Assembly (NCBI RefSeq): GCF_024748615.1
Contig: NZ_CP087168.1
Span: 1,426,001-1,490,000 of the forward strand
DNA: 64,000 nucleotides
Origin: Pseudomonas sp. B21-048
GTDB taxonomy: Bacteria; Pseudomonadota; Gammaproteobacteria; Pseudomonadales; Pseudomonadaceae
Reading direction: 5' to 3'
Position 1 is the first letter of the stretch. Every line of letters starts with the position of its first letter. The position numbers were made by a program, and so were the translations under genes. A model generated the notes under the pieces. It was not told the origin of the DNA and did no database searches. It saw only the letters and a list, made by a program, of their open reading frames with translations. Positions 35,238-43,989 of this stretch are shown one piece after another.

Positions 35238-35979
35238 GTGTACATATCCGTTTCTGCGGTAACGGCCGCTGGCGGTTTCGCTTTTACAGCGAGTCCCTTT
35301 TCCAAACGCCGAAAAGGAACCAAAAGGCTTTGCCCCTCCATTCGGTGCCTCGCCTAGGCTCGGCATGCCCTCACTTCGGCATTGCTCCGGGGGCGGCTAC
35401 CGCGGCATCCCTGCCGCGGTGCCCCCTGCGCAACGCCTGCGTTCGGCCTCTGGGAAAGGGGCGGCAGATCAAGATCAAAAGTCAAAACAACGGCAACGGC
35501 AAGATCAACAGCTTCGCGAGCAGGCTCGCACACATTAGTTGGACTGAGTGCATTCGGGGAAGACTGGTCGGCTGACAGGCCGCCATCGCAGCGATGCGCC
35601 GACCCGATAAGCCAACCCCCACAAAAAAATCAGCGCACATCCGCTCTGCTTTTCACCACTCAACAGGCCGAGCGTTAGCTCGCCTGCAGCTTTTGATGTT
35701 GACACACCGCGCCCTCGAGAGGCCGAGTGGAGGTTCTGCGCAGTGGGCAACCCGGCATGGATGCCGGGTTAGCCGCGCACGGCCAGGGATGGCCGATCGC
35801 GGCGGGCCCACGGAGCAGTACCGGAGCGAGGGCATGCCGAGCCTGGGCGAGGCACCGAACGAAAGGGGCAGAAGCCTTTTGGTTACTTTGGGCTGGGCCG
35901 GCATTCCGGCTTTTCCAAAGTGACTCGCTGTAAAAGCGAAACCAATAGAAGCCGTGACCGCAGAAATGGATATGTACAC
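35238..35979. repeat. Long imperfect inverted-repeat element (about 740 bp)
   Basis: The left arm (35238 to about 35480) and the complement of the right arm (about 35690 to 35979) share blocks in the same order: GTGTACATATCC, TTTCTGCGGT, TTTCGCTTTTACAGCGAGTC, ACCAAAAGGCTT, TTCGGTGCCTCGCC, GGCTCGGCATGCCCTC, CTCGGCCTCT. About 210 bases between contain CGCGAGCAGGCTCGC (another REP class). No open frame in it resembles a protein. It has no transposase and looks like a non-autonomous mobile or structured element. The 856-base gap between flanking genes is almost wholly this element. Confidence 0.8.
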
Positions 35980-35990
35980 TCCAAAGAAGC

Positions 35991-36302
35991 CTAGAACGGC
36001 ACACGACCCAGAATCATGTCGCGGTACATGACGAAATCGCCGAGCAGGCTGTAGAGAGGATGCTGAAAGGTAGCAGGGCGATTTTTTTCGAAGAAGAAAT
36101 GCCCGACCCAGGCAAAGCTGTAACCGGCCAGCGGCAGGGCCAGCAACATCCACCACGCGCCTTTGCCGATGATCAGCGCCAGCATGAAAATAACCAGCGA
36201 GGTGCCGACAAAATGCAATCGTCGGCAAGTGCTGTTGCGGTGTTCGCTGAGGTAATACGGGTAAAACTCAGCGAAGTTGTTGAAGCGTTTGATGTTTTCC
36301 AC
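35991..36302 (-). CDS. Mpo1/DUF962-like small membrane protein
   Basis: A 103-residue protein with two or three helices and the family His motifs (YYLSEHRNSTCRRLHFVGT and VGHFFFEKNRPATFQHP). Yeast Mpo1 is an iron-dependent fatty-acid alpha-dioxygenase; bacterial relatives are untested. I place the start at GTG 36302, with AGGGA 8 bases before it, because homologues begin at this ENIKRFNNFAEFYPYY segment; the frame stays open to 36377. The stop lies 12 bases from the long repeat element. Confidence 0.78.
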   Translation of the reverse strand: MENIKRFNNFAEFYPYYLSEHRNSTCRRLHFVGTSLVIFMLALIIGKGAWWMLLALPLAGYSFAWVGHFFFEKNRPATFQHPLYSLLGDFVMYRDMILGRVPF

Positions 36303-36460
36303 GACTGCGGTCCCTGTGGTTACTGTGCACGCGACAAGTTGTTCTGCGGGTAGCTTATTTGAGTCTAGAGTGATCATTGGTATCAGCCAGTGACAATAGG
36401 CGCCACATTAGTATCCTTGGGTATTGGGTCGTGGCATGCGGCCATCACGTAGTAAACGCC

Positions 36461-37522
36461 ATGAGCGAACGAACGACTTCTGCAAGCTGGGCGATGGGGA
36501 TTGTCAAAGCACTGGAAATGGACGGCCTGGATTGCCGGGTTCTGTTCAAACAGCTAGGGCTCGACTATGCGGCACTGGATGATCCGGATGCGCGCTTCCC
36601 GCAAGATTCCATGACGCGGCTTTGGCAGCGCGCGGTTGCGTTGTCCGGTAATCCGGCCATTGGCCTGAACATGGGCAAGGTGGCGCGACCGGCGTCCTTC
36701 CATGTCGCCGGTTATGCCTTGATGTCCAGCCAGACCCTGGCCGAAGGCTTTCAGCGACTGGTGCGTTATCAGCGAATCATTGCCGAAAGTGCTGACCTGA
36801 GTTTCAGATTATTGGCTGAGGGATATGCGCTGATTCTGACGGTCCACGGCGATCATTTGCCGCCGACTCGACAGAGTGCCGAAGCCTCCATGGCTTGCGC
36901 CCTGGCACTCTGCAGCTGGCTGACCGGACGCACGCTGCAGCCGCGCAAGGTCTTGTTGCAAGGCGATAATCCCGTTGATCTTGAACCTTACAAACAAGCC
37001 TTCCATGCTCCCTTGTTGTTCAATGCGCCTTATGACGCCCTGATCTTCGAGCGCGCCGACATGGAGGCACCGCTGCCCACCGCCAACGAGGCCATGGCGC
37101 GGTTGCACGACCGGTTTGCCGGCGAGTACCTGGCGCGATTTTCCGAAAGCCGCGTGACCCATCAGGTGCGGCAGGTGTTATGCCGTCTACTGCCCCAGGG
37201 CGAACCCAAGCGTGATGCGGTGGCCCAGACGCTGCACTTGTCGCAACGTACCTTGCAGCGTCGCTTGCAGGAGGAGGGCACGAGTTTTCAGACATTACTG
37301 GATGACACCCGGCGTGAATTGGCCGAGCAATACCTGGCGCAACCGAACATGACCCTGCTGGAAATTGCCTACCTGCTGGGGTTTGCCGATCCGAGCAACT
37401 TCTTCCGCGCCTTCCGACGCTGGTTCGATTCCACCCCCGGCGAATACCGGGCACGGATGATGGAAGCGCCCATGCCGATTAGTGACGCCAGAACGCCGGG
37501 ATACACAGAACAAACACCGTAA
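36461..37522 (+). CDS. AraC-family regulator with arabinose-binding-type domain (OruR-like)
   Basis: A 353-residue regulator. The N-terminal 200 residues are the PF12625-type sensor of OruR-like proteins; the C-terminal helix-turn-helix pair spans about 245-340 (KRDAVAQTLHLSQRTLQRRL, LEIAYLLGFADPSNFFRAFR). ATG 36461 has a poor ribosome-binding site but matches the usual family start. Its last 44 bases overlap the end of trkH on the other strand, a tail-to-tail overlap. Regulon unknown. Confidence 0.82.
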   Translation: MSERTTSASWAMGIVKALEMDGLDCRVLFKQLGLDYAALDDPDARFPQDSMTRLWQRAVALSGNPAIGLNMGKVARPASFHVAGYALMSSQTLAEGFQRLVRYQRIIAESADLSFRLLAEGYALILTVHGDHLPPTRQSAEASMACALALCSWLTGRTLQPRKVLLQGDNPVDLEPYKQAFHAPLLFNAPYDALIFERADMEAPLPTANEAMARLHDRFAGEYLARFSESRVTHQVRQVLCRLLPQGEPKRDAVAQTLHLSQRTLQRRLQEEGTSFQTLLDDTRRELAEQYLAQPNMTLLEIAYLLGFADPSNFFRAFRRWFDSTPGEYRARMMEAPMPISDARTPGYTEQTP

Positions 37523-38933
37523 TGATCTCCAGCCGGCCCAGCAGCATGCCGAACGAGAGAATCCACTTCGCGGCAGCTGGCAGGCTGGCGAAGTTACCCG
37601 CCGGGCCAATCGTTTCGCCAAGCCCCGGGCCTACGCCAGACACCGTGCTGGCCGCGCCGGTAAGTGCCGTCATCCAGTCCACGCCGAGCAGCGACAGCAA
37701 CAGCGCGATGACGCAAATGGTGATGGCGAAGAAGAACGAAAAGGTCAGGATCGAGCGCACGATCTCTTCGTCGAGACGGTGGCCGTTATATTTCTGCTTG
37801 ATCACTGCCCGCGGGTGAATCAACTGGTTAAGGTTGGCTTTGAGCAGAATATAGGCCACCTGGAAGCGGAAAATCTTGATCCCGCCAGCGGTGGAACCGG
37901 AGCAGCCGCCAATAAACCCCAGATAAAAGAACAGCATCAGTGAGAAGTTGCCCCAGAGGCTGTAGTCCCCCAGTGCAAAACCGGTGGTGGTCACCACTGA
38001 TGTCACGTTCAGCGCCACATGCCGCAAGGCCTCCAGCCAATGCAGCTGGGTGGTCCACCAGTACCAGGTGCCGAGCACCAGCCAGGTCACCAGCAACATG
38101 CCGAGCAGGCCTTGAACCTGTTCATCCTTGATCAGCGCCCGACGGTTACCACGCAACGTGGCGACATAGAGGGTGAACGGCAGGGCACCGAGAATCATGA
38201 TGACGATCGCGACCCAATGCACCGCAGGCTCCGGCCACTTGGCCAGGGATTGGTCGGAAGTCGAGAAACCACCGGTGGAAATCGCTGACATCGCATGATT
38301 GATTGCATCGAACGGGCTCATCCCGGCCCACCAGAATGCCAGGCTGCCGAAAATGGTGATGCCGACGTAGGCCGCAACGATCAAACGCGCCACCATGTGC
38401 GAACGGGGCATGACCTTTTCGGAACGGTCCGACGATTCGGTCTGAAACAGCCGCATGCCACCGATGCGCAGCAATGGCAGAATCGCTACCGCCATGCCGA
38501 TAAAGCCGATGCCACCGATCCAGTGCAGCAATGAACGCCACATCAGGATGCCGGGAGACATGTTGTCCAGGCCATTGAGCACCGTCGCACCGGTGGCGGT
38601 GATGCCGGACATGCTTTCGAAGAACGAGTCGGTGTAGCTGATGTGCTGGGTCAGCAGGAATGGCAGGGCGGCGAAGATGCACACCACCAGCCAGCTGCTG
38701 ACAGTCAGCAGGTACATGTCTCGCGGGCGCAGATGGATGTGCTCGGGGCGCCCCGGTATCACCAGGGCCAGACCGGCGACAAAGGTGATCATGCTCGCCC
38801 AGAGGAAAGACGGCAGGTCGCTGGTGCGCTCGAAGATCACCAGGGTGGCCATGGGCACGACCATGGCGATGGCCAGCGTGATCAGGAAGATGCCGATGAT
38901 GAAACCAATGATCCGTAAGGTCGGCAACGCCAT
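37479..38933 (-). CDS. trkH: Trk potassium uptake channel subunit TrkH
   Basis: A 484-residue potassium translocating subunit with four pseudo-repeated membrane-pore-membrane units. Selectivity loop regions are visible as MSGITATGATVLNGL, MSAISTGGFST, LNVTSVVTTTGFALGD and STVSGVGPGLG. It works with the cytoplasmic NAD-binding TrkA, not encoded here. The 3' end overlaps the AraC gene. Confidence 0.93.
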   Translation of the reverse strand: MALPTLRIIGFIIGIFLITLAIAMVVPMATLVIFERTSDLPSFLWASMITFVAGLALVIPGRPEHIHLRPRDMYLLTVSSWLVVCIFAALPFLLTQHISYTDSFFESMSGITATGATVLNGLDNMSPGILMWRSLLHWIGGIGFIGMAVAILPLLRIGGMRLFQTESSDRSEKVMPRSHMVARLIVAAYVGITIFGSLAFWWAGMSPFDAINHAMSAISTGGFSTSDQSLAKWPEPAVHWVAIVIMILGALPFTLYVATLRGNRRALIKDEQVQGLLGMLLVTWLVLGTWYWWTTQLHWLEALRHVALNVTSVVTTTGFALGDYSLWGNFSLMLFFYLGFIGGCSGSTAGGIKIFRFQVAYILLKANLNQLIHPRAVIKQKYNGHRLDEEIVRSILTFSFFFAITICVIALLLSLLGVDWMTALTGAASTVSGVGPGLGETIGPAGNFASLPAAAKWILSFGMLLGRLEIITVFVLCIPAFWRH

Positions 38934-39056
38934 GAAGTCCGCTCGGGTTGATAGTGGGGAAGGGCGCCATTCTACCTGCGGGGCAGGGCATGTAAACCGA
39001 CGCCGTCGCGACAGTTGACGCTAGAATAGCCAGACATTTTCTACAGGAGGTGGCCG

Positions 39057-39623
39057 ATGCAGGCTCTCGACGCTTTGCTCAACCGTGTTTCCGTTCCACG
39101 ACTGCTCGATCCGGCACCGACTGCCGAGCAACGGGGAGTGTTGTTTGCCGCCGCGATGCGCGCGCCAGACCATGGCCACTTGCAGCCTTGGCGCTTCCTG
39201 ACAGTCGAAGGCGCGGCGCGCGAGCAAATGGGCGAGTTACTGGCCGAAGCGGCGAAGCTGCAAGACAGTGATGTGTCCGAGGCCTTGCTGGACAAGGCGC
39301 GCAACGGTCCGTTGCGTGCACCGCTGGTGGTTGTGGTGATTGCGCGTTTGCAGGAACACGACAAGTATCCCAAGTCCGAGCAACTATTGGCGGCCGGTTG
39401 TGCAGCTCACGGGATTTTGCTGGCGGCCTATGCGCAAGGCATTGGCGCGGTGTGGCGCACCGGTGAGCTGGCGTATTCGGCGCATGTGGCCAAAGGCTTG
39501 GGATTGGCGGAAGGGGAAGAAGTGATTGCGTTTCTTTACCTTGGCACGCCGCAGAAAGAACCGCGGGTGGCGGAGAAGGTTGATTTGACCGAGTTTGTTA
39601 GCGCTTGGTCCGGTAAGGCCTGA
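39057..39623 (+). CDS. Nitroreductase-family protein (YdjA-like)
   Basis: A 188-residue FMN-dependent oxidoreductase with RVSVPRLLDPAPT near the N-terminus, RAPDHGHLQPWRF (about 35-47, FMN binding) and GIGAVWRTGELA in the C-terminal half. AGGAGG precedes ATG 39057 by about 7 bases. Substrate unknown. Confidence 0.88.
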   Translation: MQALDALLNRVSVPRLLDPAPTAEQRGVLFAAAMRAPDHGHLQPWRFLTVEGAAREQMGELLAEAAKLQDSDVSEALLDKARNGPLRAPLVVVVIARLQEHDKYPKSEQLLAAGCAAHGILLAAYAQGIGAVWRTGELAYSAHVAKGLGLAEGEEVIAFLYLGTPQKEPRVAEKVDLTEFVSAWSGKA

Positions 39624-39632
39624 AGATCAAAA

Positions 39633-39690
39633 GATCGCAGCCTCGTTTCACTCGACAGTTCCTACAGAGTGAAACGAGGCGATCTTTTTG
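39633..39690. terminator. Bidirectional terminator and REP-like palindrome
   Basis: CCTCGTTTCACTC and GAGTGAAACGAGG form a 13-bp stem followed by CGATCTTTTTG; GATCG-type ends recall the REP class at 7141. It lies between the convergent nitroreductase and histidine kinase genes. Confidence 0.8.
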
Positions 39691-39704
39691 CATCACCACT
39701 GCAC

Positions 39705-41045
39705 TTATGGCTGCACCACCGCCCCCGGCACCAACGGCAATTCCAGGCTGGCAATAAACCCGCCCTGCGGGTGATTGGCCAGCACCAGGCTGCCGCCATG
39801 CCGTTCCGCCGCACGGCGCGCGATGGCCAGGCCCAGGCCATGCCCGGCCGCTGTCTGCCCCGGTGCCCTATAAAACGGTTCGCCCAGCAGGTTCAAATGC
39901 TCGGCTTCGACGCCAGGGCCGTGGTCACGCACGCTGACCACAATCCTGTCGCCTTGACGCAACGCCTGCATTTCGATCGGTTGGCCGACCGGGTTAAAGC
40001 GCTGGGCATTGCGCACCAGGTTGTCCACGGCGCGCTCGATCATGGTCGGCCAGCCTCTGAGGGTAAGTTGCGGCTCGGTCTCAAGGCATACATTCTGCTC
40101 TGGCGAGCCCATCTGAGCGTCTTTTTGCAGGGTATTGAGCAGCGAGTTGAGATCCACTTCTTCAGCACTGGCGTTGTCGGCATCGACGCGCGCCAGTACC
40201 AGGATTTCGCTGATCAGCGCTTCCAGTCGATCGCATTCGCGGGTCAGGCGTGGCCAGAGTTTTTCTCGCTCCTCAGGATTGGCCCGCTCGGCCAGTGCCA
40301 ACGCAATGCGCAGTCGGGCCAAGGGTGAACGTAATTCGTGAGACACATCGCGCAGTAATTGCCGCTGGCTGCCGATCAGGCTTTGCAGGCGCGCGCCCAT
40401 GCGGTTGAAGTCGTTGGCCAGCACACCGAACTCATCGCGTCGATTGGCCAGTTGCGCCAGGCTGTTCTGTTGATACGTTGTCTGCCCCAGGTCATGCACC
40501 GCGCCGCGCAAACGGCTCAGCGGTCGGGTGATGGAAAAGGTCACCAGCAGGCTGAACAGCGTCAGCACCACCAGCGCGATACCCAGCGCACTCAACGGCC
40601 AAAGCAGGCTTTCACGGTGCCAGGCGTCCAGTTCCGGGTGCGGAATACGGTAGATCAGCAGGTAGGTGTCGCCCGTTTTGGCACTGGTGTATTCATCGGT
40701 CAGACGTCGCCACGGCAGGCGTCGATCATCGTTTTGTTGCCGTGCCTCGAACGCCGCCGCCCGCCGAGGGAAGGTGCCGCGTACCACCGGGTCACCGGTC
40801 TCATTGAGCACCTGAACGTCGATGTGATACTGGCGCTTGCGTTGCTCCAGAATGTCCTGGGCGGCATCTTCGCCCTGGCTTTCGTAGGTTTGCGTCCACT
40901 GTTCGGGCAGGTTGTTAAGGCCCGGGTGGCGACTGAGAATCCACGCGTCCTGGTTGAGCATGTGCCCGAGCAGAATGGAAAGCCCTGCAACCAGAGCGAT
41001 GGCCAGCCAGAAGCTGGCCAGGATACGCCAGAACAATGAGCGCAC
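39705..41045 (-). CDS. cpxS: Cpx-type sensor histidine kinase
   Basis: A 446-residue membrane kinase: helix 1 (about 8-28), periplasmic domain (30-155), helix 2 (155-180), HAMP, phospho-acceptor His in RDVSHELRSPLARLR, N box (RAVDNLVRNAQRF), and G boxes (DHGPGV, GHGLGLAIA). Downstream of the Spy/CpxP-like gene and the response regulator in the cpxR, periplasmic protein, cpxS order of Pseudomonas (PA3204-PA3206, from memory). Senses envelope stress. Confidence 0.88.
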   Translation of the reverse strand: MRSLFWRILASFWLAIALVAGLSILLGHMLNQDAWILSRHPGLNNLPEQWTQTYESQGEDAAQDILEQRKRQYHIDVQVLNETGDPVVRGTFPRRAAAFEARQQNDDRRLPWRRLTDEYTSAKTGDTYLLIYRIPHPELDAWHRESLLWPLSALGIALVVLTLFSLLVTFSITRPLSRLRGAVHDLGQTTYQQNSLAQLANRRDEFGVLANDFNRMGARLQSLIGSQRQLLRDVSHELRSPLARLRIALALAERANPEEREKLWPRLTRECDRLEALISEILVLARVDADNASAEEVDLNSLLNTLQKDAQMGSPEQNVCLETEPQLTLRGWPTMIERAVDNLVRNAQRFNPVGQPIEMQALRQGDRIVVSVRDHGPGVEAEHLNLLGEPFYRAPGQTAAGHGLGLAIARRAAERHGGSLVLANHPQGGFIASLELPLVPGAVVQP

Positions 41046-41086
41046 AGAAAATCCTCAACTAGCGCAAATCCATGTGGGAGGCAATA

Positions 41087-41113
41087 GACCCAACGGGGTT
41101 TAGCCATTGGGTC
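41087..41113 (-). other. Intercistronic hairpin between the Spy-like and kinase genes
   Basis: GACCCAA and TTGGGTC with a 13-base loop, no T-run. May reduce kinase expression relative to the upstream gene. Confidence 0.45.
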
Positions 41114-41126
41114 CAGGGTTAGCGCA

Positions 41127-41567
41127 TTATTGCGCCTTTTGCGCTTTCCAGGCCTTGAACTCGGCCCATTCGGCGCGGCGCTCCGCCTCTTTCTTCTGGA
41201 TCTCGTCGAATTGTTTCTGTTGATCCGGTTTCAGCTGCGCGCGAACATCGGCTTCGGCTTTCTTGTGCTTGGCCTCCATCTCATCTTTCAGGGCTTTCTG
41301 ATCGGCTGGCGAGAGTTTTTCCAGGTACTTGTCGACCAATTGCTGACGCTCATGCATCTGCTCGCCCATGATCTTGCGGATCTGCTCGCGCTGTTCGCGG
41401 CTCAGGTCCAGTTGGCTGTAGGGGCCTTTACCGTGCATGCCGTGCATCTGACCGCCGTGGCGTGAGCCGTCCATGTGGTCACCCATCGGCCCTGCGCCTT
41501 CAGGCATGGCCATGGCAACGGTCGGCAGGGCGGCAGCAAACATCAAAGCGATAAGAGTCTTGCGCAT
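41127..41567 (-). CDS. Spy/CpxP-like periplasmic chaperone
   Basis: A 146-residue periplasmic protein: signal peptide MRKTLIALMFAAALPTVAMA, then a His/Met/Gly-rich linker (GDHMDGSRHGGQMHGMHGKG) and long charged helices with LDLSREQREQIRKIM and LSPADQKALKDEME, the LTxxQ-type repeats of Spy and CpxP. The His/Met tract suggests metal binding. AAGGAG precedes ATG 41567. It lies between regulator and kinase, so it is probably both a target of and a brake on the Cpx-type system. Confidence 0.88.
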   Translation of the reverse strand: MRKTLIALMFAAALPTVAMAMPEGAGPMGDHMDGSRHGGQMHGMHGKGPYSQLDLSREQREQIRKIMGEQMHERQQLVDKYLEKLSPADQKALKDEMEAKHKKAEADVRAQLKPDQQKQFDEIQKKEAERRAEWAEFKAWKAQKAQ

Positions 41568-41743
41568 GGTGTATCTCCTTGTCTCGTTCCCGGTACGTTC
41601 CGGATGTGTGCAGATTACGCAGATCAAGGTCAGCGACGGTCAGCGGAGCGTAAAGCTTGGGTAAAGACGATTTTCTACCTTGCTGACAAAACTCCACAGC
41701 CACCAGTCTGTGGCGAAGGAAATTGCTGTGGTGAGGGAGCTGT

Positions 41744-41773
41744 TGTGGCGAGGGAGCAAGTTCCCTCGCCACA
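41744..41773. repeat. REP-like palindrome between cpxR and Spy-like gene
   Basis: TGTGGCGAGGGA, short loop, TCCCTCGCCACA. Same class as 25976. In the transcript it separates the regulator from the chaperone gene. Confidence 0.75.
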
Positions 41774-41795
41774 GGTTATTCATGTCCGTTCATTC

Positions 41796-42473
41796 TTACA
41801 GGCTGTAGTAGTAACCGCGACTGCGCAGGGCAACGATGCGTGGGCGGCCATCGGGGTGTGGGCCGATTTTTTTGCGCAGGTTGCTCACGTGCATATCCAG
41901 GCTGCGGTCGTACAGGGTCAGTTTGCGACCGAGGGCGATTTGCGCCAGTTCCTGTTTATCCAGCGGTTCGCCGGGCTGCTTGAGCAGGGCTTCGAGCAGA
42001 CGGCTTTCGGAGACGGTCAGGGTGAACTCCTGTTCATCGATGCTGACCACGCCACGCACCGGGCTGAAGCACAAGTCGCCCAGTTCGACTTGGCTGGAGA
42101 CGGCCGCCGGATGACTGCGGCGTAACACCGCGCGCAGGCGCGCTGTCAGCTCCCGTGGGTCGCACGGCTTGGCCAGGTAATCGTCGGCACCGAGTTCCAG
42201 GCCGAGGATGCGGTCCAGCGGTTCGCCACGGGCCGAAAGCATCAGCACCGGCAAATCCGGATGGTCGTTGCGCAGTTGCTTGAGCAGTTCCAGGCCGCTG
42301 CCGTCTGGCAGCATCACGTCCAGCACCACGGCCGCGGGGGACGTTTCGGCCAGCGCGCGACGGGCACTCTGGCCATCGTGACAGGCGCGGACCTGAAAGC
42401 CTTCCTGGCTCAGCCAACTGCTCAGGAGCTCACACAGCTCCTGGTCATCATCAATTAATAACAGCTCGCTCAT
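41796..42473 (-). CDS. cpxR: OmpR-family response regulator (CpxR-like)
   Basis: A 225-residue regulator: receiver domain with acidic pocket D8-D10 (LLIDDDQE), phospho-acceptor D51 in VVLDVMLPDG and K103-type Lys in YLAKPCDPREL, then a winged helix (RSLDMHVSNLRKKIG, RSRGYYYSL). Upstream of the Spy-like and kinase genes on the same strand. Confidence 0.9.
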   Translation of the reverse strand: MSELLLIDDDQELCELLSSWLSQEGFQVRACHDGQSARRALAETSPAAVVLDVMLPDGSGLELLKQLRNDHPDLPVLMLSARGEPLDRILGLELGADDYLAKPCDPRELTARLRAVLRRSHPAAVSSQVELGDLCFSPVRGVVSIDEQEFTLTVSESRLLEALLKQPGEPLDKQELAQIALGRKLTLYDRSLDMHVSNLRKKIGPHPDGRPRIVALRSRGYYYSL

Positions 42474-42480
42474 GACTCAC

Positions 42481-42894
42481 TCAATTTAGCCATTGCCGAC
42501 GTTTTCTGGTTGCGCCACTGGCGAAGATACCGCAGAGCAGGGCCGATAGCGCTACTGCGGCACCGATAACGAACCATTGCTGCTGATCTGTCAGCAGGCG
42601 TGGCAGCGGGCTGCTGGCCTGGGCTTCCTTGAGTTGCAGCTTCAGGCGCTGATTCTCTTGGCGCAACCGGCTCAGCTGGGCGCTTTCGCGTTCGCCATCG
42701 GTATTTTGCAGTTGTTTGCTCAATTCTTCTCGTTGCTGTTCGCTTGCCTTCAAGCGCTGCTGCAACTCGGTGATCTGGCTGCCGGCGCTCAAGGACAGCG
42801 GCGTCGAACTACCGCCATTGGCGCTTTCTTCACCATGGGCGGGCGCCATGATCGACAACGTCACCAACATCAGACACAACGGACCTTTGCGCAT
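42481..42894 (-). CDS. Small envelope protein: signal peptide, coiled coil, C-terminal anchor
   Basis: A 137-residue protein starting MRKGPLCLMLVTLSIMAPAH (signal), a coiled coil (about 45-95, ITELQQRLKASEQQREELSK) and a terminal membrane helix (FVIGAAVALSALLCGIFASG) with an Arg/Lys tail. This resembles the C-terminal half of YgiM-type SH3-anchor proteins without the SH3 domain. AGGAG precedes ATG 42894. Function unknown. Confidence 0.75.
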   Translation of the reverse strand: MRKGPLCLMLVTLSIMAPAHGEESANGGSSTPLSLSAGSQITELQQRLKASEQQREELSKQLQNTDGERESAQLSRLRQENQRLKLQLKEAQASSPLPRLLTDQQQWFVIGAAVALSALLCGIFASGATRKRRQWLN

Positions 42895-43004
42895 CGCAAC
42901 TCCTGATTCCAATACGAGTATTGGGCAGGTTGTCGGCCGGTAAACGAGAATAATGAGCGATTGAACGCGCGATGAACCGATAAGGTTCATCGCGAGGCAG
43001 GACA

Positions 43005-43304
43005 CTAGGGCAGGACTTGCTTGAACGGCTTGACCGAAACGTTGGCGTAGACGCCTGCAGCGATGTATGGATCAGCGTCGGCCCAGGCCTTTGCGGCGCT
43101 CAGCGAATCGAATTCGGCGACGATCAGGCTACCGGTGAAACCCGCGGCGCCCGGATCATTGCTGTCGACGGCCGGGTTAGGGCCGGCCAGTACGATACGA
43201 CCTTCGCCTTTAAGCACTTGCAGGCGCTCAAGGTGCGCAGGCCGTGCGGCCAGGCGGGCTTCCAGGGAGTTGGCGACGTCTGTGGCAACGATTGCGTAAA
43301 GCAT
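43005..43304 (-). CDS. yciI: YciI-family protein
   Basis: A 99-residue ferredoxin-like fold protein with [20 protein letters not shown], the conserved His of the family (RPAHLERL) and the DPY segment ([14 protein letters not shown]). One base after yciB on the same strand. Biochemical role unknown. Confidence 0.9.
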   Translation of the reverse strand: MLYAIVATDVANSLEARLAARPAHLERLQVLKGEGRIVLAGPNPAVDSNDPGAAGFTGSLIVAEFDSLSAAKAWADADPYIAAGVYANVSVKPFKQVLP

Positions 43305-43305
43305 G

Positions 43306-43902
43306 TCAGTCCTCGGTTTTTGGCGTGGTGGTATCGGCGTCGTGCAGGTGGCGGGACAAGTAAATGCCTTGGGCGACCAGGAACAGCAACGTCATGCCCA
43401 GGCTGCCGAAGACCTTGAAGTCGACCCAGTAGCTCTGGAACGTGAAGGCAACGAACAGGTTGGCGGCGCCGCAAAACAGGAAAAACCCGATCCAGGCGAT
43501 GTTCAGGCGGGTCCAGACCGGCTCCGGCAAGGTCAGCGCGTGGCCCATGATGCGTTTGATCAGCAGTTGGTCACCGACGAAGTGGCTGCCGATGAACGCC
43601 AGGGCAAACAGCCAGTTGACCACCGGGGCTTTCCATTTCAGGAAGGTCTCGCTGTGGAACGCCAGGGTCAGGCTACCGAAGACCAGGCAGGCGATGAGGG
43701 TCAGCCACTGGCTCTTCTCCAGCTTGCGCTGCTTGATGAACAGCGTGCCGTAAACCACCAGGGAGCTGATGATCAGCATCGCAGTGGCGCTGTAAATACC
43801 ACCGACAGTCAGTTGATGACCGCCAATGTCGACGACCCGTGGATCGATTTTGAAGACGATGAAAAACAGCAGAAGCGGGATGAAGTCGATGAATTGTTTC
43901 AC
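43306..43902 (-). CDS. yciB: Septation protein A / inner membrane protein YciB
   Basis: A 198-residue membrane protein with five or six helices, opening (M)[20 protein letters not shown] as in the family, and [15 protein letters not shown] in the C-terminal half. GTG 43902 is chosen since homologues begin there. It affects cell envelope synthesis and septation in enterics. Confidence 0.9.
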   Translation of the reverse strand: MKQFIDFIPLLLFFIVFKIDPRVVDIGGHQLTVGGIYSATAMLIISSLVVYGTLFIKQRKLEKSQWLTLIACLVFGSLTLAFHSETFLKWKAPVVNWLFALAFIGSHFVGDQLLIKRIMGHALTLPEPVWTRLNIAWIGFFLFCGAANLFVAFTFQSYWVDFKVFGSLGMTLLFLVAQGIYLSRHLHDADTTTPKTED

Positions 43903-43989
43903 AGTGGCAGCCAGAAGCAGGATGTGGCGGCATAATAACAAACATATTGACGCGCGATAGCGTCACCTGATTTGAGGTTACACAGTCCT

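Noticed and set aside
35144..35678. Open frames within the long inverted-repeat element
   Set aside because: Low-complexity translations that change with the repeat arms; no ribosome-binding sites.
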